DNA from: CAZSHG01 sp964459995
Lineage (GTDB): Bacteria > UBP14 > UBA6098
Length of the DNA: 64,000 nucleotides
Direction: 5' to 3'
Assembly (NCBI GenBank): GCA_964459995.1
Contig: CAYWOR010000009.1
Coordinates: 1-64,000 of the forward strand
The notes below the pieces were generated by a model. The model saw nothing but the letters and a program-made list of their open reading frames with translations, did no database searches and had not been told where the DNA came from. Position 1 is the first letter of the stretch, and the number at the start of each line of letters is the position of its first letter. This document shows positions 1 through 8,218 of this stretch, piece by piece. The translations under genes were made by a program, and so were the position numbers.

Positions 1-132
1 GGAGAATGAATTTCAGTCTGTCCGTCAGAAATAGAGATAATTGACGCCCCCCCCCATATCTTTCAGGAGTTCCTAAGCGCTTTAGACCGGCTTCTGCCTT
101 TCTCTTATGTCCGTTTCGTTCGTTCATAAGCG

Positions 133-163
133 TCCTTATTTTATACTAATGAAAAAATAAGGA
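133..163 (-). terminator. AT-rich inverted repeat, possible terminator of the amidase gene
   Basis: Perfect 10-bp inverted repeat (TCCTTATTTT at 133-142, AAAATAAGGA at 154-163) with an 11-nt loop, about 70 bp past the stop of the minus-strand amidase. The stem is mostly A/T with three G-C pairs, so terminator function is a guess. The rest of 1-234 holds no gene I can support; it has a run of nine C at 47-55. Confidence 0.3.
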
Positions 164-234
164 AAATATATCTCGATGTCAAGAAATATTTGAAGACAAT
201 AATACAGTCATATTTGACTCTAATGCCGAAAGGG

Positions 235-2157
235 TTATTTGAGATAAACGATCCTTTTCGTCGCCGCGCCATCGTCGGCCGTAGGGGCGTGGTCTCCTCG
301 CCCGCCGACACGCGCTCGGACGAGATAGACGCCGGATGGTAGGGATTCATGTGGTTGCCAGATGTATTCTATGTCATTCCCGACCCCGATCGGGAATCCA
401 GCGGATTGTTGGGGGGACTGGATTCCAGCTTTCGCGGGAATGACAGAAACGCGCCTGCCGTTCACATCGTAAATCTCGACGTCGAACGGGACGGGGGACC
501 CGCCCCCTACAACGTCCACCGCGATGGTTACCGCGGAATTGAATGGGTTGGGATGGGCGGTGATGTTCATTTTGTCTGGTCTTTCGGGGGTTTCGCGTGC
601 GGATAGGACATCGGTGTAAATCCAAAGGACTGCGTCCGCGATAACAACGCTCCCGTTAACCGCGCTTCGGTCGGAAAGGCTGACATAACCGGTTGTGCCG
701 TAGAGGAATTCGTGGTTGCCAAGGTAATGCCATTCTGCGCCGCTCCCTTTTTGCGAGACGAAAAGGGATTCGTTTTCGATGCCGTGAACGCGGACAAACA
801 CGCTGTCGCAACGGTTCGAGCCGGCATACCACCACATATAAACGTCATATGCGCCGTCATCGGGGATTGTCGGCGACCATCGCGCCCAGTCATCGGCACC
901 GCCTGATTCGCAATATTGATAATCGCCCCACCAGCCCATGCTTGGGTTGTAAGTTCCGGTGAACCATGTCCCGCCGCATGTGAACTCTGGGTCGCCGTTA
1001 TCGACAATAATCGAATCTGAAGTCCCGCCGCCTCCTGCAAGTCGATTATACACCGTGTCGCGAATTGCTGGAATTGTAGGATGAAAATTCGCGCCGGGAC
1101 ATGCGGTCGAAGCCGACACCCAATCTCGATGTCCCAAAATGCATCGCGCGTAATCCTCGTAACTGCCAGTGCCGTTCCAAGCGCTTCCATAGGGGTCGAT
1201 TCCACGTTGCGAGCATTTCCATGTGATAAGATCGTAAATCGCCGGCCATGTCGGCGTATGAATGTAATTGCCGGCGATGTCGAAATTTCCCATCACGGAG
1301 AAGCCCATCGTGTTGACATTATGCCCGCCGGTATGTGCCGCTTGAACATCGAGGGCGGCCAAATTCGCCGAATATCGCCCCTGATAGATATTGCCGAGAT
1401 GGTCGAGGACGAAATTATATCCGATGTCAACCCAACCCTGTGTGTAAACGTGATAATTCCAGATGTTGCGCATCTGCGCGCGCGGATCGGAGGGTGTGGT
1501 TGTCGCGCCGGCGGTGTGGTGGATTGTTACATGGGTAATTGTTGTCGTATAAATCGGCACTCCGCTGGCGAAGGTATCCGGAATCGCGCAGTTCCATCCG
1601 GAAGGACCTCTGCCGATATAAGACGGCATCGGCCAATCGGTGGGGGAGAAGGACATTATCCTTGAAGGCTCTCCCTCCGACCATCCGCAATTCATGAAGA
1701 CGAAACGGACACGTTCGATTTGCGGAGCAACGCCGTGATTTGAGTAGAGATAGAAATTCGCGCGATAGAATTTTGCCGGCGGTTTCGCAGTGTAATAGAC
1801 ATTCGAGTAGATTCGATCGTCGATGGGCCCTTCGTCGCCGTTATGCTCGATTTCCCAATCGCGAATCGGGCCGAGCCAATTCTCGCCGTCTTCCGACCAG
1901 AAAATCTCCGCGAGCACCATCGCGCCTTCGGGAATATCGCCGTTAAGCAATAACGCGAATCCGGTTAAGTCGTCCAAAGTGGTGCGAACGGTCTGTGTCG
2001 AAATCGCGCCGGAAAAATCCAGCCATTGCTCGATTGCCTCGGGAGGAAATGCAACTTCCGCCGAAGAAAACTCGGCGTCCAAATACTCCGTCGGATAGGG
2101 CGATTGCGCGACGAGTGCCGAGAGGATTATTAATGTAAAAGTCATGAAGTATCTCAT
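235..2157 (-). CDS. Secreted N-acetylmuramoyl-L-alanine amidase (PGRP/Amidase_2 type) with C-terminal type IX sorting domain
   Basis: A 640-residue exported protein predicted to cut the MurNAc-L-Ala bond of peptidoglycan. A signal peptide occupies about residues 1-18. The PGRP/amidase fold spans about 200-375. Its zinc ligands are visible: the HH of THVTIHHTAG near 213-214, the His of ILGHRDW near 340 and the Cys of STACPGANF near 353. A beta-rich domain at about 385-500 resembles golvesin/xanthan-lyase-type carbohydrate-binding modules. The C-terminus (about 545-640) is a P-N-P-F-N sorting domain ending in KRIVYLK, so the protein is likely exported across the outer membrane by a Por-type system. 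The start ATG has an AAGGAG five bases upstream. Two palindromic repeats sit in loops of the sorting domain (274-309, 373-444) and are translated in frame. The amidase and sorting calls are firm; the middle domain is tentative. Confidence 0.9.
   Translation of the reverse strand: MRYFMTFTLIILSALVAQSPYPTEYLDAEFSSAEVAFPPEAIEQWLDFSGAISTQTVRTTLDDLTGFALLLNGDIPEGAMVLAEIFWSEDGENWLGPIRDWEIEHNGDEGPIDDRIYSNVYYTAKPPAKFYRANFYLYSNHGVAPQIERVRFVFMNCGWSEGEPSRIMSFSPTDWPMPSYIGRGPSGWNCAIPDTFASGVPIYTTTITHVTIHHTAGATTTPSDPRAQMRNIWNYHVYTQGWVDIGYNFVLDHLGNIYQGRYSANLAALDVQAAHTGGHNVNTMGFSVMGNFDIAGNYIHTPTWPAIYDLITWKCSQRGIDPYGSAWNGTGSYEDYARCILGHRDWVSASTACPGANFHPTIPAIRDTVYNRLAGGGGTSDSIIVDNGDPEFTCGGTWFTGTYNPSMGWWGDYQYCESGGADDWARWSPTIPDDGAYDVYMWWYAGSNRCDSVFVRVHGIENESLFVSQKGSGAEWHYLGNHEFLYGTTGYVSLSDRSAVNGSVVIADAVLWIYTDVLSARETPERPDKMNITAHPNPFNSAVTIAVDVVGGGSPVPFDVEIYDVNGRRVSVIPAKAGIQSPQQSAGFPIGVGNDIEYIWQPHESLPSGVYLVRARVGGRGDHAPTADDGAATKRIVYLK
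274..309. repeat. Palindromic insertion in the last loop of the amidase sorting domain
   Basis: GTCGGC (274-279) pairs with GCCGAC (304-309), and GGCG/CGCC boxes lie inside. On the minus strand it reads as GRGDHAPTADDGA, placed just before the final strand TKRIVYLK. The two sibling sorting domains in this window have only a short turn there. It looks like a short dispersed repeat tolerated in a surface loop. Confidence 0.45.
373..444. repeat. 72-bp nested palindromic repeat (dRS3-like) inside the amidase gene
   Basis: Outer arms GTCATTCCCG (373-382) and CGGGAATGAC (435-444) are perfect inverse complements. Inner arms GGAATCCAG (393-401) and CTGGATTCC (418-426) are also perfect. Elements of this class, with ATTCCC/GGGAAT arms, are known as dispersed repeats in many Gram-negative genomes and typically translate to peptides like the VIPAKAGIQ seen here on the minus strand. 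Confidence 0.8.
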
Positions 2158-2307
2158 ATAAACTCCTTATCTTATCACACCAAAATAATGTAATCATTCA
2201 CAGCCATTCCGCAAGATTTCATTTCAAATAATCCAAAACGCAACCGATGAAAAATGGCATATAAAATGCAATAAACAGAAAAAGAACGAAAATAACAATA
2301 ATAAACA

Positions 2308-2335
2308 TTGACAAACATAAACAAACGATTATCTT
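2308..2335 (+). promoter_or_regulatory. Sigma70-type promoter for the membrane protein/HTH pair
   Basis: TTGACA (2308-2313), 16-bp spacer, TATCTT (2330-2335). Transcription would begin near 2341, 18 bases before the ATG at 2359. This placement argues against an in-frame TTG at 2308 being the start codon, because that TTG is part of the -35 box. Confidence 0.55.
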
Positions 2336-2358
2336 CTTCAAAAACAATGGAGGTTCAA

Positions 2359-3180
2359 ATGGAAAACAACGGAATTCTGGCTCTTATGCTTCGCGATCGG
2401 GAAAGTCTCTTCGATGAGATTCTCGACAGCAAAGTTCGGCCGGGGCTTTATGTTCAGCTGATAATAGTCAGCATTGCCTTTTTCGCGATCTACGGCATCG
2501 TGATGGGGCTTTTCAATTCGCCGCTTCAGGCGGCTTCATCGGCGGTAAAAGTGCCGGTGCTATTCTATTTAGCGCTGTTTATCTGTTATCCGGCACTGTT
2601 TATGTTCAATGTTCTTCTCGGTAGCAAACTCTCCTTCAGCCAATCCTTCGCGCTGATTCTAATCGCATATGGGATAAGCGCTTCGGTGCTCGTCTCCTTC
2701 GCGCCGATTTCTGTGTTCTTCATGTTGATTGGCTCGAGTTACGCTTTCTTGAGATTACTTCATGTCGCGATTTTCTCGGTTGCCGGAATCGCCGGTATGA
2801 AAGCCCTCAATGACGGCCTCGTTTACGCCTGCGAGAAATACACGGTTTATCCACGGCAGGGTGTGCGGGTTTTTAAAATTTGGATTCTAATCTTCGCCTT
2901 TGTGGGAACGCAAATGGCGTGGAATCTTCGGCCTTTCCTCGGCAACAAAGATCAACCTTTCCAGCTTATTCGTGAGCAGGATAGCAATTTCTACGCGCAT
3001 ATGGCAAAAACGACCATTGATTTCCTTTCCGGTGCGAACAGAGAGAAGCCCCAAGAGAAATTCACCGAACAGCAAGTTCGAGAGGAGATGAACCGTATCG
3101 CACGACAAGCTGAAGAAATGGCATCCCAAGAAAAGACTATGGAAGAACTCAAACCCGACACCGTAATAATCGAGAGATAA
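2359..3180 (+). CDS. Multi-pass membrane protein of unknown function (Yip1-like topology)
   Basis: A 273-residue protein with about five hydrophobic segments between residues 30 and 205. They are preceded by a short acidic head (LMLRDRESLFDEI) and followed by a charged, Glu/Lys-rich tail of about 70 residues that should lie on one side of the membrane. The head resembles poorly characterised Yip1/WH2-annotated bacterial membrane proteins, but I cannot assign a function. The start was set at ATG 2359 because GGAGG lies five bases upstream; an upstream in-frame ATG (2347) has no such site. Its stop overlaps the start of the next gene (TAATG), implying co-translation with the HTH protein. Confidence 0.75.
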   Translation: MENNGILALMLRDRESLFDEILDSKVRPGLYVQLIIVSIAFFAIYGIVMGLFNSPLQAASSAVKVPVLFYLALFICYPALFMFNVLLGSKLSFSQSFALILIAYGISASVLVSFAPISVFFMLIGSSYAFLRLLHVAIFSVAGIAGMKALNDGLVYACEKYTVYPRQGVRVFKIWILIFAFVGTQMAWNLRPFLGNKDQPFQLIREQDSNFYAHMAKTTIDFLSGANREKPQEKFTEQQVREEMNRIARQAEEMASQEKTMEELKPDTVIIER

Positions 3181-3380
3181 TGCACGACGAAATAATGACA
3201 GTCGCGGAAGTTGCGGAGTATCTCAAGATGAAGCCCCAGACCATCTACAAATGGCTTCAGGAAGGGACGATACCTGCGGCAAAGCTCGGCAAAGAGTGGC
3301 GGTTCAAGAAATCGGTTATCGACGAATGGATCGACCGAAAGATAGCCGAATCTCCGGCAATGGAAAAACAGGCGGAATAA
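3180..3380 (+). CDS. Small MerR/excisionase-type helix-turn-helix DNA-binding protein
   Basis: A 66-residue protein consisting almost entirely of a HTH_17 (excisionase-type) winged helix. It shows the usual order: MTVAEVAEYLKMKPQTIYKW forms the first helices and recognition helix, followed by the wing AKLGKEWRFKKSVIDEWI. The gene starts within the stop codon of the preceding membrane-protein gene (TAATG), so the two are translationally coupled. Such proteins act in phage or transposon excision, or as small transcription factors; no integrase or att site is near, so a regulatory role is more likely here. The stop lies one base from the convergent stop of the DUF1858 gene. The likely translation start is Met1 or Met6. 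Confidence 0.85.
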   Translation: MHDEIMTVAEVAEYLKMKPQTIYKWLQEGTIPAAKLGKEWRFKKSVIDEWIDRKIAESPAMEKQAE

Positions 3381-3381
3381 T

Positions 3382-3591
3382 CTAACTCGGCTGAACTGTC
3401 CTGATGAACTGCTTAAGTTCGGAAATGAGCTTATCTATCGGCATTCCACGCGCTTCACATACCTTGTAAAGCGGTTCGATAAGCTCCGCAGGGCAGGCAA
3501 TGGAATGCATACCATGACGCGCGAGCACTTTCACTGCCGAGGGGTAATTGATTAGAAGATCTTCTAACGGAGTATTCTCTGAAATTTCCAA
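3382..3591 (-). CDS. DUF1858-domain small protein, first redox Cys replaced by Ser
   Basis: A 69-residue protein matching the DUF1858 fold found in small redox-disulfide proteins associated with hybrid-cluster proteins and in iron-sulfur-related proteins. It has the TPLEDLLINYPSAVKVLARHG core. Family members usually carry a CxxC-type pair after HGM (MHC..C). Here the segment is HGMHSIACPAE: Ser30 replaces the first Cys, Cys33 remains, and another Cys lies at 45. It therefore may not form the usual disulfide. The gene diverges from the GH3 gene across a short region holding an 11-bp palindrome. Family assignment rests on motif recall. Confidence 0.7.
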   Translation of the reverse strand: MEISENTPLEDLLINYPSAVKVLARHGMHSIACPAELIEPLYKVCEARGMPIDKLISELKQFIRTVQPS

Positions 3592-3601
3592 GGCGCTCCC
3601 T

Positions 3602-3633
3602 TAATTAGGTTGCATATATATTCAACCTAATTA
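3602..3633. promoter_or_regulatory. Perfect 11-bp palindrome between divergent genes, candidate operator
   Basis: TAATTAGGTTG (3602-3612) and CAACCTAATTA (3623-3633) form a perfect inverted repeat with a 10-nt centre, about one helical turn. It sits in the 87-bp gap between the start of the DUF1858 gene (minus) and the GH3 gene (plus). It has no T-tract and lies between 5' ends, so it fits a dimeric repressor site better than a terminator. The binding factor is unknown. Confidence 0.5.
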
Positions 3634-3678
3634 TATTTCAAAGTGAATTCAAGCAGAAATATCAATAAGGAGCGAAAA

Positions 3679-4557
3679 TTGTCCATTCCGGTGGTTTTGG
3701 GGTTCGAGTCTAATAGACCATCAGAAAAATTTCTTAGTCTGATAGAGAAATACTCGCCCTTCGGTGTGATTCTATTCGAGCGAAACTTCACAGATGTCGC
3801 CTCGATTTCCGAAAATATACGGAGCCTCAAGTCTGCAAGCTCGAATTCACTCATAATGATCGACGAAGAGGGAGGCGCAAAAAGTAGAATCCGCAGAGAG
3901 CACGGCTTTCCAAATCCGCCGAATCCTCGTGAGGTTGCGAGTTGTTTGAGTCTCGACGAGGCTGAAGACGCCTATCGCATTCTCGGAACAGCATTGGCTG
4001 ATCTTGGTATCGATGTCGATTTGGCACCGGTTGTGGATGTTGCACCGGAAAACCATATCCTCGGTGGCCGCGCCTTTTCCGATGATTCTCTTGTATGCGT
4101 CGAATATGCCTCCGCGATTGTTCGAGGCCTACAAAGTGGGGGAGTTAAGACCTGCGCAAAGCATTTCCCCGGACTTGGCTCGGCGATTATCGACCCACAT
4201 CTCAAAACAGCAGTTTCGGAAGCTTCGAAACAAGAATTCGAAAAAATACATTTCCCGCCTTTCAAAAGCGCAATCGAGTCCGGAACCGATTTCGTGATGA
4301 GCACTCATCTCCGCGCAAATTCACTCGACCCATCAGGTAAAATCGCAACGCTCTCCGGCAAGATTATCGAAGTAATCCGAAACATGGGTTTTACAGGAGA
4401 TATTCTAACGGACGACCTGCTGATGGGCGGAGCAATAGAAAATGCCTCGATATCAACCCTCGCGCTCGAGTCGCTCAAAGCAGGCCACGACGCGGTGTTA
4501 ATTTGCCGCGAGATAGATGGTATCGAAGCAATTCTCGATGAGATTGCACAAAGATAG
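3679..4557 (+). CDS. nagZ: Glycoside hydrolase family 3 beta-N-acetylhexosaminidase (NagZ-like)
   Basis: A 292-residue GH3 N-terminal-type TIM barrel, the usual size for single-domain NagZ, which removes GlcNAc from anhydromuropeptides during peptidoglycan recycling. Visible family motifs are IDEEGG (substrate loop), DLAPVVDV, the KHFPG motif followed by D-P-H carrying the catalytic His, and TDDLLMGG, whose first Asp aligns with the nucleophile. The canonical KHFPGHG is KHFPGLG here. The start was set at TTG 3679 because AAGGAG lies six bases upstream; the upstream in-frame GTG (3643) has no ribosome-binding site. No signal peptide is present, consistent with a cytoplasmic enzyme. No anhydroMurNAc kinase or AmpG is nearby. 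The symbol is by analogy. Confidence 0.85.
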   Translation: MSIPVVLGFESNRPSEKFLSLIEKYSPFGVILFERNFTDVASISENIRSLKSASSNSLIMIDEEGGAKSRIRREHGFPNPPNPREVASCLSLDEAEDAYRILGTALADLGIDVDLAPVVDVAPENHILGGRAFSDDSLVCVEYASAIVRGLQSGGVKTCAKHFPGLGSAIIDPHLKTAVSEASKQEFEKIHFPPFKSAIESGTDFVMSTHLRANSLDPSGKIATLSGKIIEVIRNMGFTGDILTDDLLMGGAIENASISTLALESLKAGHDAVLICREIDGIEAILDEIAQR

Positions 4558-4559
4558 TA

Positions 4560-7085
4560 TCAGCGGGGATTTTTCCCCAACCCCATATACCTTCGGACGA
4601 TGGCGATTATCGAAGTTACGTCGTAGCGGTCACGGACAGAGCCGTCTATTTGTGTCATAGGTAGTTTCGACGGCAACTCGCCCAAAATGTAGATTCCAGC
4701 CTTGTCGGTCATATCTTTAATCTCTTTAAGATTAGCAATAGGGTCGTCGCCGAGCGATTCGACACCAATGAAAACAAGCTCGATTTTGTCATTCGAGTTG
4801 ACCGCTTTGCGTGCTTCACGTATAGATCCGCAAACTATGCTGTCGAAATGTTTACTTACGAGAGCGAGACGAAGAAGTTTCTGCGTGGCGTTGTCCTGAC
4901 TTACCACGAGGACGCATGATTTCGCTGTCTTAACAACAGGAGTATCGGGATCGATAGCCGGAAGATAAATGTGAAATGAAGTGCCAATTCCAAGGCGACT
5001 GTCCAAAGTGATAGTGCCTCCGTGCGCCTCGATAATGCCATAGGATACCGCAAGCCCAAGACCTGTGCCGGTTCCAGCCGGCTTCGTGGTGTAGAAAGGC
5101 TCAAAAATCCTCGCAAGCTGATCCTCGGGAATCCCGATTCCATTGTCGGAGATGCTTATCTGTATAAACCTACCGGGCTTTAGCGTCGGATGGGTTTGAA
5201 CAAATAGCTCATCGAGATTTACAGGATTGACATCGATTGCCAACTCTCCGCCTTCGGGCATTGCGTCTCGGCCATTAAGACAAATATTGAAAAGCGTTTG
5301 CTTAATTTGAATGGGATCGACATAAACCTCCGGAAGCTCATCGGAGCGTCGCACAACAAGCTCGATATCCTCACCGAGTCCCTTACTCAAAAGCCGAACA
5401 ACCTCCTCGACAAGCTCTTGAATTTGAACTCTTTCACGGTTCGGCGTTTCCTGTCTCGCAAAAGTCATAAGTTGCTTTACCAGCCCCGCCGCTCTTTCTG
5501 CAGATTCCTCGATTACATTCAGCATCTCAGTTTCAGTTTCGCCAAGCGTATCGAGCGATTTTAGATAGGATGCCGCTCCGAGAACACCTACGAGTATATT
5601 ATCGAAATCGTGAGCAATACCAGCGGCAAGGGTGCCGACGCTCTCGAGTTTCTGCGCGTGAATTAACTCTTGTTCGAGTTTACGTTTTTCGGACATATCT
5701 CGAATTATCGAAAGATAGGTGCCGTCTCCAAGAGCTATGGCGTTGATTTCCGCGGCAAAAACCTGACCGTTCGACCTAAGGGCGTTAAGTTCGAGAATCC
5801 TCCCCGCCTTCTGTTGCGAGAGAATCCGGAAATATCTTCCGAAATCCTTCGACGATTGCTCCGTGAAGAAATCGAACACGCTCATGTTAAGCATTTCACG
5901 CTCACTATATCCCCAAAGCTCCTGCGCTCGAGGATTCGTTCTGATAATATTCCCAAGCTCGTCGGTTATCAAGAAAGCGTCGTTGGCTTTTTGAACTAAG
6001 CGCCGCTCCTTTTCCTCGACCGCGCGAAGCTCCAAAATGCTCTGCTCCAGCTGAGCTATCATTTCGTTGAAGTTATATGCCAGTTTGGCGATTTGATCCT
6101 CGCCCGCAACCTTTACCCTTATGCTCAAATCCCCTGAAGCCGCAGATTCCACCGCACCGGTCAGCGCTACTACAGGCTTAAGCGAATTCCGAAGCAAAAG
6201 ATAGAAAATTAAAAACCCAACGATCACCGCAATAATTATTATCAATCCGATATTGCTCATGGAGCGCACCAGCGGCTTCATGACCTCGCCATATTCGATC
6301 TCGGAAACCAAAATGGCATTGAGAAAATCGATATAACTGCAATAACCGATAACCTCTTCACCTCTCGAATTAACATATCTGCCGCCGTAACAGCCGTTAT
6401 CAACGGCCTCATTCAAAGCAGGTGAAGTGATTATGCTCTCATTTTCGATTCGGTCGCTCATTATCATAAATGCCCCGAATCGATTTATCAGATAACTATT
6501 CTCGCCCCTTCCGAGCATAACCAACGAGAGAATCTCGGAGAGTTTCTCCATCCTCGCCCTGCCGGCAATGAGATAAAGAACCCTGCCTTCCTCGTTGCGG
6601 ACTGTCTCAACAAAAGTCAATGCCGGTGAGCGAAGATAAACGCTATAGTATATAGGCTGGACACCGGGATAAGCGATAGCGTTCCGATAGTAATCCCTGT
6701 TTGTAAGAATACGTCCCTCGGAACGCGAATCGGTGGAAACCTCAACAACACCCTCCGGCCAAGAAATTAGATAGAACTCGAAAAAATCCGGATTGTTTTG
6801 CAATGCCCGATAAAGTGTCTGGCGAAGTCGATAATCATCCTTAATCACAAAAAATAGAGAATTAGAAAGGCTTTCGAGACTCTTCTCCCTCTCTTTTAGC
6901 CATGTCTCAAACCACTCTTTTTTCAGCGATACAATAGTGGCCAATTCGCGTTCGGTGTCCTGCTGAAGTCGGTTACGAGTGTTATGGAACATCATCACGC
7001 CGACAATAAGCGCTGGAATGATACATCCCAGCAGGAATATCATCCCGAAACGCGCATATATGTCTTTATTAATCCTGTTGAACAT
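4560..7085 (-). CDS. Membrane sensor histidine kinase (extracytoplasmic sensor, HAMP, PAS, HisKA, HATPase, degenerate receiver)
   Basis: An 841-residue kinase. TM1 is near 11-31, a Cache-like extracytoplasmic sensor spans about 35-275, and TM2 is near 276-302. HAMP follows at about 303-355, PAS at about 360-480, the H-box GIAHDFDNIL with the phosphoacceptor His at 492, and HATPase at about 595-715 with N-box and G-boxes (DNGIGIPEDQ, GTGTGLGLAVSYG). The last 115 residues have receiver-like spacing. However, the expected phosphoacceptor Asp lies in ELVFIGVE with no Asp, and the conserved Lys is absent, so it is probably a pseudo-receiver. Its start overlaps the end of the NMT1-like binding-protein gene by 17 bases, suggesting that protein feeds this sensor. 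No response regulator gene is adjacent. Domain limits are approximate. Confidence 0.9.
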   Translation of the reverse strand: MFNRINKDIYARFGMIFLLGCIIPALIVGVMMFHNTRNRLQQDTERELATIVSLKKEWFETWLKEREKSLESLSNSLFFVIKDDYRLRQTLYRALQNNPDFFEFYLISWPEGVVEVSTDSRSEGRILTNRDYYRNAIAYPGVQPIYYSVYLRSPALTFVETVRNEEGRVLYLIAGRARMEKLSEILSLVMLGRGENSYLINRFGAFMIMSDRIENESIITSPALNEAVDNGCYGGRYVNSRGEEVIGYCSYIDFLNAILVSEIEYGEVMKPLVRSMSNIGLIIIIAVIVGFLIFYLLLRNSLKPVVALTGAVESAASGDLSIRVKVAGEDQIAKLAYNFNEMIAQLEQSILELRAVEEKERRLVQKANDAFLITDELGNIIRTNPRAQELWGYSEREMLNMSVFDFFTEQSSKDFGRYFRILSQQKAGRILELNALRSNGQVFAAEINAIALGDGTYLSIIRDMSEKRKLEQELIHAQKLESVGTLAAGIAHDFDNILVGVLGAASYLKSLDTLGETETEMLNVIEESAERAAGLVKQLMTFARQETPNRERVQIQELVEEVVRLLSKGLGEDIELVVRRSDELPEVYVDPIQIKQTLFNICLNGRDAMPEGGELAIDVNPVNLDELFVQTHPTLKPGRFIQISISDNGIGIPEDQLARIFEPFYTTKPAGTGTGLGLAVSYGIIEAHGGTITLDSRLGIGTSFHIYLPAIDPDTPVVKTAKSCVLVVSQDNATQKLLRLALVSKHFDSIVCGSIREARKAVNSNDKIELVFIGVESLGDDPIANLKEIKDMTDKAGIYILGELPSKLPMTQIDGSVRDRYDVTSIIAIVRRYMGLGKNPR

Positions 7086-8127
7086 TTCGGCAGTCTATCT
7101 TTTTTCCGTAAAAAGCATGAATACATCCGAGATGCAAAATAGATTCCGACTCTTCTATCTCGAACCTCGCCATAATACGTGCCCATCTTTCTGGGTCGAT
7201 CCAACCTATCGGTGCGTTACCGCTTTTCACAAAGGGTGTAATCCTCTTCACCGCTTGACGTTGAAAAGGAATCGCAAGCTCTGGCGCGAACGACATTATC
7301 GCATCGACAGCGTCCTCCGGATTGCGAAGACCATAATCCCACCCGAAAAGGGTTGAAGCAAGGAAAACCTTCACGGCTTGATGTTTATTCTCGATTAAAT
7401 CTCGCCGGGTTACGATTAGACCTGCGTAGTCCTCGAAGCCATAATCATATAGGTATATCTCACGGACCTTGTAACCGGCCATTTCGACTTCTATAGGCTC
7501 ATCCTGCACATATCCTGTCCAAATATCGACATCGCCTCTGAGAAATCGTGTAATATCGACTGCATTATTATCCCATAAAACGCAAAGAGAGTCTTTGCCG
7601 ACATTTACGAGAGCTTGCTCGGTATATCTCTGCCAAGTCCGATTCTTCCATATAACCGTTTTGCCGCAGAAATCCATGGGGGTTTTGATGCCGGTGTTCT
7701 CCATTGTCAAATATACTCCGGGGAAAATCTGATAGACAGCCGCGATGACAACTAAATCATCATAGAATGCATTCCCGTTAATCAAATCGGGGGGAGAAGC
7801 CACAGCAAAATCTATCACTCCGGCGCGCAAACTTTCGACATAATCATAGCCTAAACTAAAATCGAGGATCTCGACTTCAAGATTGTGACGGCTGTAAAAA
7901 CCCTTTTGCTTCGCAACATAGAACCCAGCAAATTCGGCTTCGTGAAGCCAATTTGGCATAACGCTGAAAGTGTCCGGCTCTGGAAGAAACTCGATGGATT
8001 TCCAAAATGGATAGTCCTTGTAAGTGTCGTTCTGCTTTTGGAGGTTATGATAAATGAAAACCGAAGAAACGGCTACGACAACCACGAATAAGATTAATAA
8101 AACCTTGAAACCATTTCCCATATTCAT
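7069..8127 (-). CDS. NMT1/THI5-like periplasmic substrate-binding protein, membrane anchored
   Basis: A 352-residue protein with one N-terminal hydrophobic segment (about 8-27) without an obvious lipobox, followed by an NMT1-type binding-protein fold. Typical features are NWLHEAEFAGFYVAKQKGFY, the loop VASPPDLI and LRGDVDIWTGY. Members of this family bind pyrimidine precursors of thiamine, sulfonates or similar ligands. No ABC permease or ATPase gene is nearby. Instead the gene overlaps a histidine kinase by 17 bases, so a sensory role as a ligand-binding partner of the kinase is plausible (inference). A TTGAAA/TATGAT promoter lies just upstream. The ligand cannot be told from sequence alone. 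Confidence 0.85.
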   Translation of the reverse strand: MNMGNGFKVLLILFVVVVAVSSVFIYHNLQKQNDTYKDYPFWKSIEFLPEPDTFSVMPNWLHEAEFAGFYVAKQKGFYSRHNLEVEILDFSLGYDYVESLRAGVIDFAVASPPDLINGNAFYDDLVVIAAVYQIFPGVYLTMENTGIKTPMDFCGKTVIWKNRTWQRYTEQALVNVGKDSLCVLWDNNAVDITRFLRGDVDIWTGYVQDEPIEVEMAGYKVREIYLYDYGFEDYAGLIVTRRDLIENKHQAVKVFLASTLFGWDYGLRNPEDAVDAIMSFAPELAIPFQRQAVKRITPFVKSGNAPIGWIDPERWARIMARFEIEESESILHLGCIHAFYGKKIDCRNVQQD

Positions 8128-8157
8128 ATCTCGATTTTCAACAAGCTCTATCGAGTA

Positions 8158-8186
8158 ATCATATGTATTTTAACGACGGGTTTCAA
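8158..8186 (-). promoter_or_regulatory. Sigma70-type promoter for the binding protein/kinase pair
   Basis: On the minus strand: TTGAAA (8186-8181), 17-bp spacer, TATGAT (8163-8158). The predicted start of transcription, near 8151, is about 24 bases before the ATG at 8127. Confidence 0.5.
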
Positions 8187-8218
8187 CTGGCGAGAAATTT
8201 TTCCGAAGATTATTGTCG

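Noticed and set aside
47..55. Run of nine C near the left edge
   Set aside because: Could be a slippage tract of a phase-variable gene, but no gene is readable around it and the tract is short; an assembly or homopolymer artefact is as likely.
1081..1665. Open frame of 194 codons on the plus strand within the amidase gene
   Set aside because: Antisense to the PGRP fold, whose zinc residues are clearly coded on the other strand.
3180..3380. Excisionase-type HTH as a sign of an integrated element
   Set aside because: No integrase, att repeat or phage gene is nearby, and the gene is coupled to a membrane-protein gene.
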